A stretch of 64,000 nucleotides of DNA. Source: Oenanthe sinensis (lineage: Eukaryota; Streptophyta; Magnoliopsida; Apiales; Apiaceae). The position numbers and the translations under genes were made by a program. Under the pieces are notes generated by a model. The model saw only the letters and a program-made list of their open reading frames with translations. It did no database searches and was not told the origin of the DNA. Positions 1 through 10,083 of the stretch are shown piece after piece. The stretch spans positions 16,292,501 to 16,356,500 of the forward strand of contig CM053794.1 in NCBI GenBank assembly GCA_028671895.1. Direction: 5' to 3'. Each line of letters opens with the position of its first letter. The stretch's first letter is position 1.

Positions 1-97
1 GAAGTTGTGCATTTTCTGCTTTCAATGCATCCATCTGTTGTTGAAAGGACAGTAACATATTTTGCATCTCACTTTCTGTGCCTGTGTGTGCACTCAT
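1..97 (-). CDS. Partial third ORF of element A (start only)
   Basis: An ATG on the minus strand at 97-95 opens a frame that stays open to the window edge (32 codons). It lies 10 nt past the ORF2 stop. The visible part is rich in Q, M and E and looks like the start of a coiled coil. Element B has comparable coiled-coil reading frames after its ORF2 N-terminal domain, so this may be the second half of the same ORF2 cassette. The function is unknown. Confidence 0.4.
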   Translation of the reverse strand, partial: MSAHTGTESEMQNMLLSFQQQMDALKAENAQL

Positions 98-106
98 ATT
101 TCCTAT

Positions 107-1735
107 TTACAAGAGAGTTTCACTCACCTCACGTGTAGGTGTATCACACAGTGTTTGCCTTTCTTCGCTCGTGTTTAACTCAAAATCCGAGCCTCCAGAT
201 GTACCTGCATTAAAGATCACCAAAGCCCCTGCATGAGAGGTCACTGGTGGTGCAATGGAACTTTGCAAGTTCCAATCCTCTATAAAGTCTTGCGTTCCTT
301 TTGGAATAGAAAACTGAGTTGCCTCAGGGTAAGACTCAAAGAGTTGCTGATCATCTTGAGATGATGAGTAGATCTTTTCAGATTCCGGATATGATCCATC
401 CGGGGAGGTAGGCAAGGATCTAGGAATCAGCGAGAGATCCAACTTTCCTCCTAAAGCCTGTGAAGGCACTTGATGTTGTGAAGCATCATGTTCTACCATT
501 ACTAGGGTAGATGAAGTACCAAGCATTTGCTTCTTCTGTGGAGCAGGAATCAAGTCTTCTTCACTCCCTAACTGTGTATGTTTTCTCTTCTGTGTTCGGG
601 AGAGAGATTGTGATGACGAAGTAGCAATGTATGGATCTAAGACCTGTGTCAGAGACTGTTGGATTTCAGACTCATGATCTATCCTAATAGCCACTGGGGG
701 CTTAACACTGATATAATTTAAGTCAAGATTTAAGTCAAAATTCACAATAGAAGAATTCCTTACCTGAGTACTTACTGGAGCAGATGCAATTGGTTCTGCT
801 TGAGCATGATGTTCTTCAAGTTGTTCAACTTGTTCTGGTTGAACTTGTTCATCTTCATCTTCACTTGGAGGAGCAGGAATCATTTGTAGAGGTCCTTCAT
901 CAAACACTGGTGCTGGTGCTTGATTTTGTTGTTGATGAATGAATTGAGCCATGTATGGTGTATAAATTACAGGAACACCTGGGAGTTTTTTTGCCTTCGA
1001 CAACCTTGTAAAAAGATTTCTTTGTGTGGAAAGCGATCTTACTATAGGTGAATTATTAAATAACACTTTGTGTTCATTAGTTAGCTTGTCATTCAAAAAC
1101 AAGGTCAGAAATCTTGGATAGTAGCAATGAACTGTATGATCCTCTGTAAGACTTCTGCTTGAAAAAGTACCCATTTTCCTAATTATCTCTTTCAAAATTA
1201 ATTTGCCAAAATTTATTCTCCGGTTATGTGTCACAGCAAATCCTATGTTTTGTAAAAGCAGAGGAATGTTGTGAAAACTATTCTTCAGACATGGAGAAAA
1301 TACCTTGGCCAGTGTATCAAAGATGAAGTCCCACTCACTTACCAGATGAGTCTTGGACAGTCTAACCATGTTAAATTCACCTTGATACTGGATGGTTTGA
1401 AAGAATTCTATCAGCTCCTGAGGTGTTGGTAGTGGATCAAAGTTGTCTATTGGGAAGCCTAGAATTCTGTTTACATCATTATCTGTCACCCAGTAATCTC
1501 TTCCTCTTACTTTGAATGCGAAGCGAGATGTCGTGCTGGTTGAGCAATTTACAGCTGTAGAGTAGAGAGCCTTCAGTGGATCAATCTTCAGAACAGGGTC
1601 CAGGGCTATTGAAGTTCCGATCATAGGATGCTCATTGAGAAATCGAATCCATGGAACGAATCTGGGATCAGGACATCTTGTAGGATCAAAGTATCCTACA
1701 TAGTTAGTCTTGCAGATTTCAAAGACAGCAGCCAT
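107..1735 (-). CDS. Element A ORF2, extra ('envelope-like' position) protein of a Sirevirus-type element
   Basis: A 542-aa intact frame downstream of pol on the same strand. The N-terminal ~230 residues form a globular domain with the pattern FVPWIRFLNEHP, a YWVTDNDVN segment and a YYPRFLTLFLN segment. The same domain, clearly diverged, starts ORF2 of element B (45,337). It resembles the 'putative plant transposon protein' domain often found in this position in plant copia elements. The C-terminal half is low-complexity (Q, S, P, E rich). I see no signal peptide or convincing membrane segment, so calling it an envelope protein is not supported. The ATG at 1,735 is preceded by a ~410-nt AT-rich leader and then a TATA-like run (2,149-2,160), which suggests its own promoter. 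Alternative: a captured host gene. Confidence 0.75.
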   Translation of the reverse strand: MAAVFEICKTNYVGYFDPTRCPDPRFVPWIRFLNEHPMIGTSIALDPVLKIDPLKALYSTAVNCSTSTTSRFAFKVRGRDYWVTDNDVNRILGFPIDNFDPLPTPQELIEFFQTIQYQGEFNMVRLSKTHLVSEWDFIFDTLAKVFSPCLKNSFHNIPLLLQNIGFAVTHNRRINFGKLILKEIIRKMGTFSSRSLTEDHTVHCYYPRFLTLFLNDKLTNEHKVLFNNSPIVRSLSTQRNLFTRLSKAKKLPGVPVIYTPYMAQFIHQQQNQAPAPVFDEGPLQMIPAPPSEDEDEQVQPEQVEQLEEHHAQAEPIASAPVSTQVRNSSIVNFDLNLDLNYISVKPPVAIRIDHESEIQQSLTQVLDPYIATSSSQSLSRTQKRKHTQLGSEEDLIPAPQKKQMLGTSSTLVMVEHDASQHQVPSQALGGKLDLSLIPRSLPTSPDGSYPESEKIYSSSQDDQQLFESYPEATQFSIPKGTQDFIEDWNLQSSIAPPVTSHAGALVIFNAGTSGGSDFELNTSEERQTLCDTPTREVSETLL

Positions 1736-2847
1736 TTTAACTTATCTGATAAACAGACAATGCAACTTATTCGAAAAACAAATAGAACAAGTAAAATTAA
1801 ATAAGTGATCATGAATTAAGTGTTGTATAATTTAGAATAAAAATATATAAAATATAGAATTTTATATATTAGAGCTTTAAATTAAAACACTATTAATGAG
1901 GACTTATCAAATTTTAAAGATGAAAAAGATAAATAAACTTGATTCATAATTAATAACTAATAAAAAAACTGTGAATTAACAATAAAGATGCAACAGTCGA
2001 GAGAGGGAAAAAAGAAAAAAAATGAAATGGCATATCCTTACATAAACGATAATAGCACTTGAGAGAAAATTTTGCAAGCGTTTGTTTGAGTTTGCAAAAA
2101 AAATTGAAATAGAATAGACTAGAATGGAGACTAGAAATGAAAACAGGTTATATATATATAGGCAAAGTCTCGGGGAGACTTTTATGTCTCGAGGAGACAT
2201 TTGTGTCTCGGAGAGACTTTCTCAAAAGTCTCGGGGAGACTTTTGAAAGAAAAGAAAAGAAAATAAAATAAAATAAAATAGTAAAGCATACAGTTGTCTA
2301 AACGTCTCTTTGATTTTTAGAAAATAAAAAATAATAATAAAATTAAAAAAAAATAAAAATAAATAAATAAAACTCGGGGAGACATTTACTATAACTCGGG
2401 GAGACTTTCTGAATGTCTCTCTGAGTAGAAAAAGTCTTCCCGAACTTTATATATATATAAATAATAGTTTTAAAAGTCTATATTTTAAACAATAAATACG
2501 AAATATTTATAATTAATTAAACTAAAAATATATAAAATAAAATAAATTATACCTAAGATATCTATACTTCAATATTAAATTATTTTCAAATAAAAATAAC
2601 TTTTATCAAAATTCTAACTTGTAAAATTTTGATTAAATTATTTTTAAATATAATAATCTAAAATTAAAATATAGTACAATGCAACCAAAAATAGATAAAC
2701 TAAAATAAAATAATATTAAAATTTACACTAAACAAACATTCGAGAATTAGAATTTAGTAAAATAAATTTACAAGTGTTATAACAAATATTCACATAACAA
2801 ACACTTGAAATTTTATTTAAGAACATAATGCAGATGTGAACTGGGAT
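1736..2847 (-). promoter_or_regulatory. Element A pol-ORF2 spacer with U3-like repeated words and TATA run
   Basis: The spacer is AT-rich except for a block at about 2,165-2,450. That block contains several copies of the word CTCGGGGAGAC, including the palindromic form GTCTCGGGGAGAC. The same word is clustered in the 5' LTR at about 9,005-9,245. Reading on the minus strand, the words are followed immediately by a TATATATATA run (2,160-2,149), as they are in the LTR, where TATA lies at 8,992-8,984. This is what an internal promoter for ORF2 would look like; that role is inference. The rest (2,460-2,847) shows only AT-rich sequence. Confidence 0.55.
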
Positions 2848-4527
2848 TTAAGATGAAAAACTATTCAACATCCCAAGTTCACCAACCAACCTGGTGAATG
2901 TGGATTCATCAAGTGGCTTAGTAAAAATATCTGCAGTCTGTTCTTCTGTGGGTACAAAGTGTAACTCCACAGTACCATTCATAACATGTTCTCGAATAAA
3001 ATGATACCTGATATCTATGTGCTTTGTCCTCGTGTGCTGTACAGGGTTGTTGGAGATCGCAATGGCACTTGTGTTATCACATAAAATAGGAATTTTATTT
3101 AACACAAAGCCATAATCTCTGAGTTGATTCCTTATCCATAAGATCTGAGCGCAACAGCTTCCTGCAGCAATGTACTCAGCCTCTGCTGTAGAATTGGAAA
3201 CTGTTTGCTGTTTCTTGCTGTACCAAGAAATCAATCTTTTCCCTAGGAATTGACAGCTCCCTGAGGTGCTCTTCCTATCAACAACACTACCTGCATAATC
3301 AGAATCTGTATATCCTATTAGATTAAAACCAGATTCTTTAGGGTACCAGATACCAAGATTAGGTGTACCCTTAAGATATCTTAAGATTCTTTTCACAGCA
3401 ACAAGATGAATATCTCTAGGATCCGCTTGGAACCTTGCACATATACAAGTGGCATACATAATATCTGGTCGGCTTGCAGTTAGGTAAAGTAGAGATCCAA
3501 TCATACCTCTGTAGCTTGTGATGTCTACCTTTATTGAGTTTTCACATACTCCAAGCTTGACAGCTGTAGATGAGGGAGTTCTTGCAGATGCTGAATCTTC
3601 CATGTGATACTTCTTCAGAAGTTCTTTAAGGTACTTGGACTGACAAATGAATATTCCATCTATTCTTTGACTCACTTGAAGTCCAAGGAAGAATTTCAGC
3701 TCTCCCATTAAGCTCATCTCATACCTACTCTGCATTAACTTAGCAAACCTCTTGCACAAATTATCATTAGTAGACCCAAATATTATGTCATCAACATATA
3801 CTTGTACCATTATCAGATCATTATTGTGTTTCTTATAAAATAAAGTTTTGTCTATGACCCCTCTAACAAAACCATTTTCAAGAAGAAATTCTGAAAGAGT
3901 GTCATACCATGTTCTGGGTGCTTGTTTGAGACCATAAATAGCTTTGAAAAGAAAATATACAAAGTCCAAGGAATCTGGATCTTCAAAGCCTGGTGGCTGT
4001 TGTACATATACCTCTTCAGCTAACTTTCCGTTTAGGAATGCACTCTTCACGTCCATTTGATAAACTTTAAAGTTGGAGTGAGCTGCGAATGCCAGAAACA
4101 TCCTGATAGCCTCAAGTCTTGCAACTGGAGCGTAGGTTTCATCATAATCAATTCCTTCAGCTTGGGAATAACCTTTTGCAACCAGTCTGGCCTTGTTCCT
4201 TATTACAATGCCATCTTCATCTAACTTGTTTCTGAATACCCATCGTGTGCCAATTATAGTCTTGTCCTTTGGTCTGGGTACCAGTTTCCAAACATCTTGA
4301 GATTCAAATTGATTGAGTTCATCTTGCATAGCAATCACCCAATCAGGATCAGACAGTGCTTCTTCTACTTTCTTAGGTTCCATTTCAGATAGAAACCCAG
4401 AATAATTGCATTGATTCTGTGTAGCACCTCTTGTTCTAACACCAACATCTGGATCACCAATGATCAGCTCAAAAGGATGAGCTCTACTCCAAATTCTCTG
4501 ACTTGGCAGATTAGATCTTAATGATTC
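2848..4527 (-). CDS. Element A pol, reverse transcriptase and RNase H part
   Basis: The frame from 4,527 to 2,848 is open; the first ATG in it (4,383) leaves 511 codons. Ty1-copia RT motifs are present in order: the GTRWVFRNK and ARLVAKGYSQ segments, YVDD catalytic motif intact in VQVYVDDIIFGS, then the TASRPDIMYA and GYTDSDYAG segments leading into RNase H, with the terminal THIDIRYHFIREH block and ADIFTKPL. It is in the same frame as the integrase part upstream and separated from it by one TAA (4,533-4,531), so the ATG is probably not a real start. In the living ancestor this was one gag-pol polyprotein. RT copies the element RNA into DNA in cytoplasmic particles. The coding part is intact and would be a good query for finding sister copies. 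Confidence 0.9.
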   Translation of the reverse strand, partial: ESLRSNLPSQRIWSRAHPFELIIGDPDVGVRTRGATQNQCNYSGFLSEMEPKKVEEALSDPDWVIAMQDELNQFESQDVWKLVPRPKDKTIIGTRWVFRNKLDEDGIVIRNKARLVAKGYSQAEGIDYDETYAPVARLEAIRMFLAFAAHSNFKVYQMDVKSAFLNGKLAEEVYVQQPPGFEDPDSLDFVYFLFKAIYGLKQAPRTWYDTLSEFLLENGFVRGVIDKTLFYKKHNNDLIMVQVYVDDIIFGSTNDNLCKRFAKLMQSRYEMSLMGELKFFLGLQVSQRIDGIFICQSKYLKELLKKYHMEDSASARTPSSTAVKLGVCENSIKVDITSYRGMIGSLLYLTASRPDIMYATCICARFQADPRDIHLVAVKRILRYLKGTPNLGIWYPKESGFNLIGYTDSDYAGSVVDRKSTSGSCQFLGKRLISWYSKKQQTVSNSTAEAEYIAAGSCCAQILWIRNQLRDYGFVLNKIPILCDNTSAIAISNNPVQHTRTKHIDIRYHFIREHVMNGTVELHFVPTEEQTADIFTKPLDESTFTRLVGELGMLNSFSS

Positions 4528-4530
4528 GCC

Positions 4531-6072
4531 TTAAATTTCATTGTGATGTTGTGTTTGATTTGCTGATCCTTCATCTCCTTCCCCTGAGTTGCTGCTAGGA
4601 TCTCTTGATGAGTCTCCTTGTGTGTTAGTGGTATCTCCAGAGTTTTCACTGTTTCCACCACTACCACTTGGATCATCAGCATTATTAACATTGTTGTTTC
4701 TTGTTGCAGCCTCAGGTTCGTTTTCATCATCTGAGTGTGAGTCTGACATATTGTTGAACTTAAGAGTTTCAGATGGATCATCATTTTGGATGTTAGGGAA
4801 TTTTGTGTCATCAAAAGTTACATTTACACTTTTTTTGACATGATGTTGATCAATAATATACACCCTATAAGATCTTCTAGAATAACCAATAAAAATAGCT
4901 TCTAGAGCTTTAGCCTCGAACTTTCCAATACGTTCTTCTCCATCTTTAAGTACAAAGCATTTAGCACCAAATACATGAAAGTACTTGAGCGTTGGTTTCT
5001 TGTTAGCCATTATTTCGTAGGGTGTCTTCATTAAGTCCTTGTTGATCAGAGTCCGATTCTGGGTATAACATGCAGTATTTACAGCTTCAGCCCAAAAGTA
5101 CATTGGAAGCCTTGATTCACTCAGCATAGTCCTTGCAGCTTCAATTAATGTACGATTCTTCCTTTCTACAACTCCATTCTGTTGCGGAGTTCTAGGTGCT
5201 GAGAATTGTCTTGTTATTCCCTTTTCAGCACAAAAGTCATTCAGAACTGCATTCTTGAATTCAGTTCCATTGTCTGACCTTATAGCTCTAATTGGAAGCT
5301 TCGAATCTAACTCAATCATTTTGATATGATCAATCACCATTTGAGGAGTTTCATCCTTTGAGTGCAGGAATAAAACCCATGTATATTTTGAATAGTCATC
5401 AACAATCACCAAGGCATATCTTTTATGTGACATTGACATTACATTAACTGGACCAAATAAATCCATGTGAATTAATTGCAGTGGTTCAGAAATACTAGAT
5501 GTGTCAGTGCTTGGATGTGATGCTTTCTTTGCTTTCTCTTTCTGACATGCCTCACAAAGTCCTTCTTGTGTGAATTTCAATTGAGGCAGTCCTCTCACTA
5601 ATTCTCTTTTGACTAGAGAATTCATAGATTTGAAATTAAGGTGTGAGAGTTTCTTGTGCCATAGCCAACTTTCATCTGACGAAGCTTTAGCATAAAAATA
5701 ATTGACTTCATCTCTGCAACCTGAGTTCAGATCGGCTACGAACAAGTTTCCTTTCCTTACTCCCTGAAGAGCAAGCTTTTCATCCTTCTTGTGAGAAATC
5801 AAACACTTCTCCTTCATAAAGGTCACTGTGTATCCCTTGTCACAAAACTGACTGATACTTAGAAGATTGTGTTTGAGACCTTCCACGAAAGATACATTAT
5901 TAATGACGACATTGCCAGCTTCTAAATAGCCATATCCCTTAGTCATACCCTTGCTGTCATCTCCAAAGGTAACTACTGGGCCAGCTCTCTCAATAACATT
6001 TGATAGCAGGGCTCTATCTCCGGTCATGTGTCATGAGGATCCACTGTCGAGAATCCAAATAACCCGGTTCAC
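4531..6072 (-). pseudogene. Element A pol, protease and integrase part (with in-frame stops)
   Basis: Minus strand. Protease is recognisable from its DSG active site followed by HMTGD, but an in-frame TGA (6,033-6,031) lies between them, four codons after the aspartate. It looks like a CGA-to-TGA change. The long frame then runs from 6,027 with the GAG-pre-integrase zinc motif (WHKKLSHLN...CEACQ) and an integrase core. The catalytic residues are D in HMDLFGPV, D in RSDNG and E in VVERKNR, with 35 residues between the last two (DD35E). The tail is acidic and low-complexity. A TAA at 4,533-4,531 interrupts the join to RT. Integrase inserts the cDNA into the genome. The two stops make this copy non-autonomous unless they are read through. 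Confidence 0.9.
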
Positions 6073-6102
6073 CTGTTTTACACCCTGTAATTATCAAATG
6101 AG

Positions 6103-8535
6103 TTAGGCCTTCTTCGGAACCCAACATTGATTGGGCCCGACATATTTGAAAAATTGTCCTTTATCAGGTTTAACAGAACCCAACTTGACAAACTCATCTA
6201 CTACTTTGACTGAACACTTCTCCTTGTAAACAACCTTAACATTTTTGTATGCTGGCCTAGGAGAGAATGTCTCCTTCTGTGAAACAGGAGGACTGACAGT
6301 CTTTGATCTAGCATGCCTGTGATTTATATGCTGTCTAGGTGTAGTATTGACATTCATAGCATGCATGCTTTTAAAATATGCAGACATAACATTGAAAGCA
6401 CATAACATACAGTTATCTACACCACAGGGTTTATGGCATGCATCAATAGTAGGCATTTTATTCACAATAGCAGGAGTCTTAACAGTTTCTACCTTAACTT
6501 TATTAACATTTTTAAAGTTCTCAGTAGCATGGAATCTGTCGATACTATTCATACTATTAACAAACTTATTAGGTCTGTTATGATTTTTCTTAAGCTCTAT
6601 AGCACCTAAACCAGGAGTGGATGAACTAGCAGTGTTCACATTTTCTATTGGTCTTTTAGGTACATATTTAGCTTTCTGGACATTTATTCCTTTTATGTCC
6701 CTAACCGGTTTTTCCTGTTCTTTCTCTTCCTCTTTAAGGTCTTCAAGTTTAAGTTCATAATCCACTATTACACAACTATCAAGAACTGGTTCTGCAATAG
6801 GAGTTATGAACAGAGGTTTCTTAGTGTCCTTAATAATATGAGGAATACCCTTTTCTTCAGCACTCTTTTTAAAAGGGGTTATGTTGTTTGGCTTCCCTAC
6901 AGATTTATTATATTCAAAACATATCCCAACTTTCCGTTTAATCTCTGGTTGGTCAATTAGGTCTTTCATAACAAATGAAGCAGTTCTATAGGCTTGACAC
7001 CTGACCTTCTCTTGTTCAATCTTATTCTTTAAAAAAGCTTCAATTTCAACATAGCAGTTGACTCTATTAACTTGAAATGCAACATCTTCAGTTAATTTCT
7101 CATTTATAAGTTTCAGCTTTTTCAATTTAGAATTCTCATCTGATAAAACTTGGTTTTTGAGAATTAAGACTTTTATTCGATCTCTAGCATTAGTTAAATC
7201 CTCACCTAGCAATTTAAACATTTTAGGACAGCTAGGGTTTACCTCAATTCCTTGTCGAGGTGGGGATTGTGATCCTTCAGAAGAAGATGCCATTAGAGCA
7301 AGATTTCCCATATCTTCTTCTTCATCGTTGTCAGAATCATCCCAGCTTTTTCCTGCTGCTAAGTATGATCTTCCCTGATGCTTCTTCAATAGAGCTTCAT
7401 ATTTCTGGTTTAATTCGTCATATGAATCCTTCTTTCTTTCCTGCTTGGGCTTTCTACAATCTGTAGCAAAGTGTCCCATTTCATTGCAGTTGAAGCAACG
7501 GATCTTGCTTCTGTCTACCATCCCTATCTTATATCCACCTCTTGTAGTTGGTGAGCTAGAAGAACCACCTCTCTGAAATCTGTTAGCCATAGGCTTGAAT
7601 TTGAAACTAGGGTTTCTCCTGAATCTTGTATTTCCAAATTTTCTAGCAATCAGTGCCAGAGATTCATCCTCAAGTTGATCAAGTTCTTCCATTGAGTAGA
7701 ATTCACTTTCAGATGAATTCATTTGAGTTGTACCAACTTCTGCAACAATACCATGATCAATGACTTTGACTGAAGAAGATTCAGTCATAGATTCTTTGTA
7801 TTCTGGTACTTCTGCTACAAGAGCTGTAGACTTGCTGACCACCTTGCCTGTACCATATATTTCTTTCTGTTGAATCTGCTCTAGCTCATAGGTCTTTAGA
7901 ACACCATAAAGTCTTTCCAATGAAATTTCATTCATGTCCCTTGACTCCCTGATGGCCGTAATCCTATGCTCTAAGTGAATTGGCATTGTCAGCAAAAACT
8001 TCCTATTGATCTCCTTCTTCGTATAGTGTTTGCCATTGAGATTTAGATCATTTATCAGTTTATTGTATCTCTCAAAAACATCAGAGATACCTTCTCCAGG
8101 ATTTGATCTAAAATGCTCATATTGATACGTTAAGATTTCCAATCTATTCTCCCTCACTTCTTCTGTTCCTTCATTCAGTATCTCTATCGTTTCCCAGATG
8201 TGTTTAGCATTTTTGCAATTAACAACATGATTGTACATTCCGGGATCAAGAGATTCTACCAAAATTAACTGCAGGCTGGTGTCCAAAGAATCCAGTTCCT
8301 TTTCAGTATCAGTGTACTCAGAAATTTCTTTATCAAATTGTCTGTGCGGAATAAGTACACCATCTATCATATGCTCAGGAATGATTGTTATTGGAGCAAC
8401 AACACCGGTCTTCAAAATATCTTTGTACTTAGGGTTTGCAGTTCGAAGAAATAGTGTCATCTTCCTCTTCCAAAGATTATAATTATCTTTATCAAATGGA
8501 GGAATTTTAATGTTACTCACTCTTTGAGTACTCAT
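6103..8535 (-). CDS. Element A gag polyprotein
   Basis: An 810-aa frame starting at the ATG at 8,535, about 150 nt inside the LTR. The N-terminus has the copia gag pattern (FDKDNYNLWKRKM), followed by the gag domain to about residue 250 (HIWETIEILNEGTEEV, LLTMPIHLEHRITAIRES). A single CCHC zinc knuckle (CFNCNEMGHFATDC) lies near residue 347. A charged, probably coiled-coil stretch spans about 440-540, and a long basic C-terminal part ends in WVPKKA. Gag forms the virus-like particle and binds the RNA. The frame ends in TAA, then TGA TAA a few codons later, in the same frame as the protease that follows. In the SIRE lineage a stop between gag and pol is normal, so the first stop may be functional. 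Elements B and C carry clear relatives. Confidence 0.9.
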   Translation of the reverse strand: MSTQRVSNIKIPPFDKDNYNLWKRKMTLFLRTANPKYKDILKTGVVAPITIIPEHMIDGVLIPHRQFDKEISEYTDTEKELDSLDTSLQLILVESLDPGMYNHVVNCKNAKHIWETIEILNEGTEEVRENRLEILTYQYEHFRSNPGEGISDVFERYNKLINDLNLNGKHYTKKEINRKFLLTMPIHLEHRITAIRESRDMNEISLERLYGVLKTYELEQIQQKEIYGTGKVVSKSTALVAEVPEYKESMTESSSVKVIDHGIVAEVGTTQMNSSESEFYSMEELDQLEDESLALIARKFGNTRFRRNPSFKFKPMANRFQRGGSSSSPTTRGGYKIGMVDRSKIRCFNCNEMGHFATDCRKPKQERKKDSYDELNQKYEALLKKHQGRSYLAAGKSWDDSDNDEEEDMGNLALMASSSEGSQSPPRQGIEVNPSCPKMFKLLGEDLTNARDRIKVLILKNQVLSDENSKLKKLKLINEKLTEDVAFQVNRVNCYVEIEAFLKNKIEQEKVRCQAYRTASFVMKDLIDQPEIKRKVGICFEYNKSVGKPNNITPFKKSAEEKGIPHIIKDTKKPLFITPIAEPVLDSCVIVDYELKLEDLKEEEKEQEKPVRDIKGINVQKAKYVPKRPIENVNTASSSTPGLGAIELKKNHNRPNKFVNSMNSIDRFHATENFKNVNKVKVETVKTPAIVNKMPTIDACHKPCGVDNCMLCAFNVMSAYFKSMHAMNVNTTPRQHINHRHARSKTVSPPVSQKETFSPRPAYKNVKVVYKEKCSVKVVDEFVKLGSVKPDKGQFFKYVGPNQCWVPKKA

Positions 8536-8670
8536 TTTAAAATAATAGAAGATTAAAAAGATTTGAGATTTTTAGGAATTAAAGAGATTTCGAATTTTTA
8601 AGAAATTAAAAATTTTGAAATTTTTAATAAATAAAAATATTAGGATCTTGATTTTTATGTCAATCAGATG

Positions 8671-8682
8671 GCTCGGATACCA
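8671..8682 (-). other. Element A primer binding site
   Basis: Minus strand TGGTATCCGAGC, two nt inside the LTR end. It matches the initiator methionine tRNA complement used by plant copia elements with one mismatch (canonical TGGTATCAGAGC, also present in elements B and C). Confidence 0.85.
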
Positions 8683-8684
8683 AT

Positions 8685-10083
8685 TGTTAGGTCCAAATGA
8701 TTGTAGAAGGGGGGGTTGAATACAATCTCTATTAAATATTAATATCTGTTTCGGATAATTTTTGATTAAACAATTTAATTATTATCACGAAATAATAATC
8801 AAAGGAACACAGTTCAAGTAAAATACTTGTATTAAACTTGATGGGTGTTACAAGATCAGTTCGAATAAACACTAATAGCTCTTTAGAATTTCTACAGAAT
8901 ATTTAACATGAATGCTCTGTATTTTTTTCTTTTAGCTCGAATAGAATGTTAATAGAAGTTGTTGAATGTTAACTACTGATCTCATATATATAGAGAAACA
9001 CTTAAAAGTCTCTCTGGTGCATTCGAGAAGACTTCTTGACTCTGGGGAGACCATCTGTGCTCGGGGAGACTTTTCAGGGAGACTATCATAGCTCGCAGAG
9101 ACTTCTTGATTTAAATGAAAAATCATTTAAATTGATGGGGAAGACTTTGATAGCTCGGGGAGACTATTATAGCTCGGGGAGACTTTTCAAATAAGATTCG
9201 GGGAGACTTTTGAAAAGTCTCCGGGAGACTTTTCAAAAGTCTTCCCGAGAAATCAATTGCCGACCTGAATGATAAATGAGATGTATATCATTTATTTTCA
9301 AGCGATTCATTTGATTTGAATCTTCTGACTTCTTTCTCCCTTTTTGATTTCATTTGAATTAAATTCTATTTGTTTTATTATATATCTTATTCATTAAATT
9401 AATTCTGTGTGAATTAATCTAAGTAAATAGGATACATAATAAATTAACTTTTTGATAATAGAATTAAATTAAAGTCTTCTTCATTCTAAAATAATTCTAA
9501 ATTAATTAATTTCTTAATCAATTTAAGAAATAAATTAATTCTGATTGAATTAATTTACCAATTAAATTAACTAAATAATTTAATTAATTAATAGAGAATT
9601 AAATTAAAGTCTTGACTCCACAACTCTTGATGATATAATTCCAAGTCTTCTGTCTTTACACCAATGTCTGTAGCTGACCATTTCTTCTGTAATAAAGAAT
9701 CTTTTCTGTATTTTGCCAACACTCCGTGTACTGTCTGGTTCACGAGTGATTCACAACAAATAGAATTCTTCACTTGACTTTTATAATGGTTCACTTCTGT
9801 TCCTTCTGATTTGACTATTTCTGATGTCACACAAAAATGAAATCTTCTGACACTGTAGCTTCTTCAAACTTAATTACTCCACTAAGGCATGATTAATTAA
9901 ATTGAGCTTCTTTCAATGTAGTACTGCTTCAAGTCTGTAGATTGACTTTGATCTTCTTTTTCTTGTCAAATAATACCTGCTGAAGATTCCTGTGACAGAT
10001 AATATATTTACTTACAAATTATCTATGTTTGAGTTGAGTTGTCATCTCGCTAAACAAATAGGCTTCTAAACATATGCCTTTCA
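8685..10083 (-). repeat. Element A 5' LTR
   Basis: About 1.4 kb. On the minus strand it begins TGAAAGGCATATG (10,083) and ends CCTAACA (8,685), next to the primer binding site. Repeated palindromic words based on CTCGGGGAGAC lie at about 9,005-9,245, upstream of a TATA-like run at 8,992-8,984. A pyrimidine-rich CAACCCCCCTTCTAC stretch near the end is shared by the LTRs of B and C. The first ~60 bp also resemble the start of the family-C LTRs at 34,560 and 59,085. The partner 3' LTR is outside the window, so age and target duplication cannot be read. Confidence 0.85.

Larger units (their letters stand above)
1..10083 (-). mobile_element. Element A: Sirevirus-type Ty1-copia LTR retrotransposon, 3' end off the window
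   Basis: Seen: reading on the minus strand there is a 5' LTR (10,083-8,685), a primer binding site, gag, protease-integrase, RT-RNase H, a spacer, an extra ORF2 (1,735-107) and the start of a further ORF at the window edge. The gene order (integrase before RT) defines Ty1-copia. A large gag with a CCHC knuckle plus an extra downstream ORF is typical of the SIRE/Maximus (Sirevirus) lineage. The 3' LTR must lie to the left of the window. The element is inserted in a family-B-like LTR remnant that continues at 10,084. There are only a few stop codons in gag-pol, so it is fairly young, but pol is not fully open. Confidence 0.9.

Noticed and set aside
107..1735. ORF2 of element A as a retroviral-type envelope gene
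   Set aside because: It is in the right position, but no signal peptide, cleavage site or membrane anchor is visible.
7157..7466. Plus-strand frames inside element A gag
   Set aside because: Antisense shadows of the gag frame.
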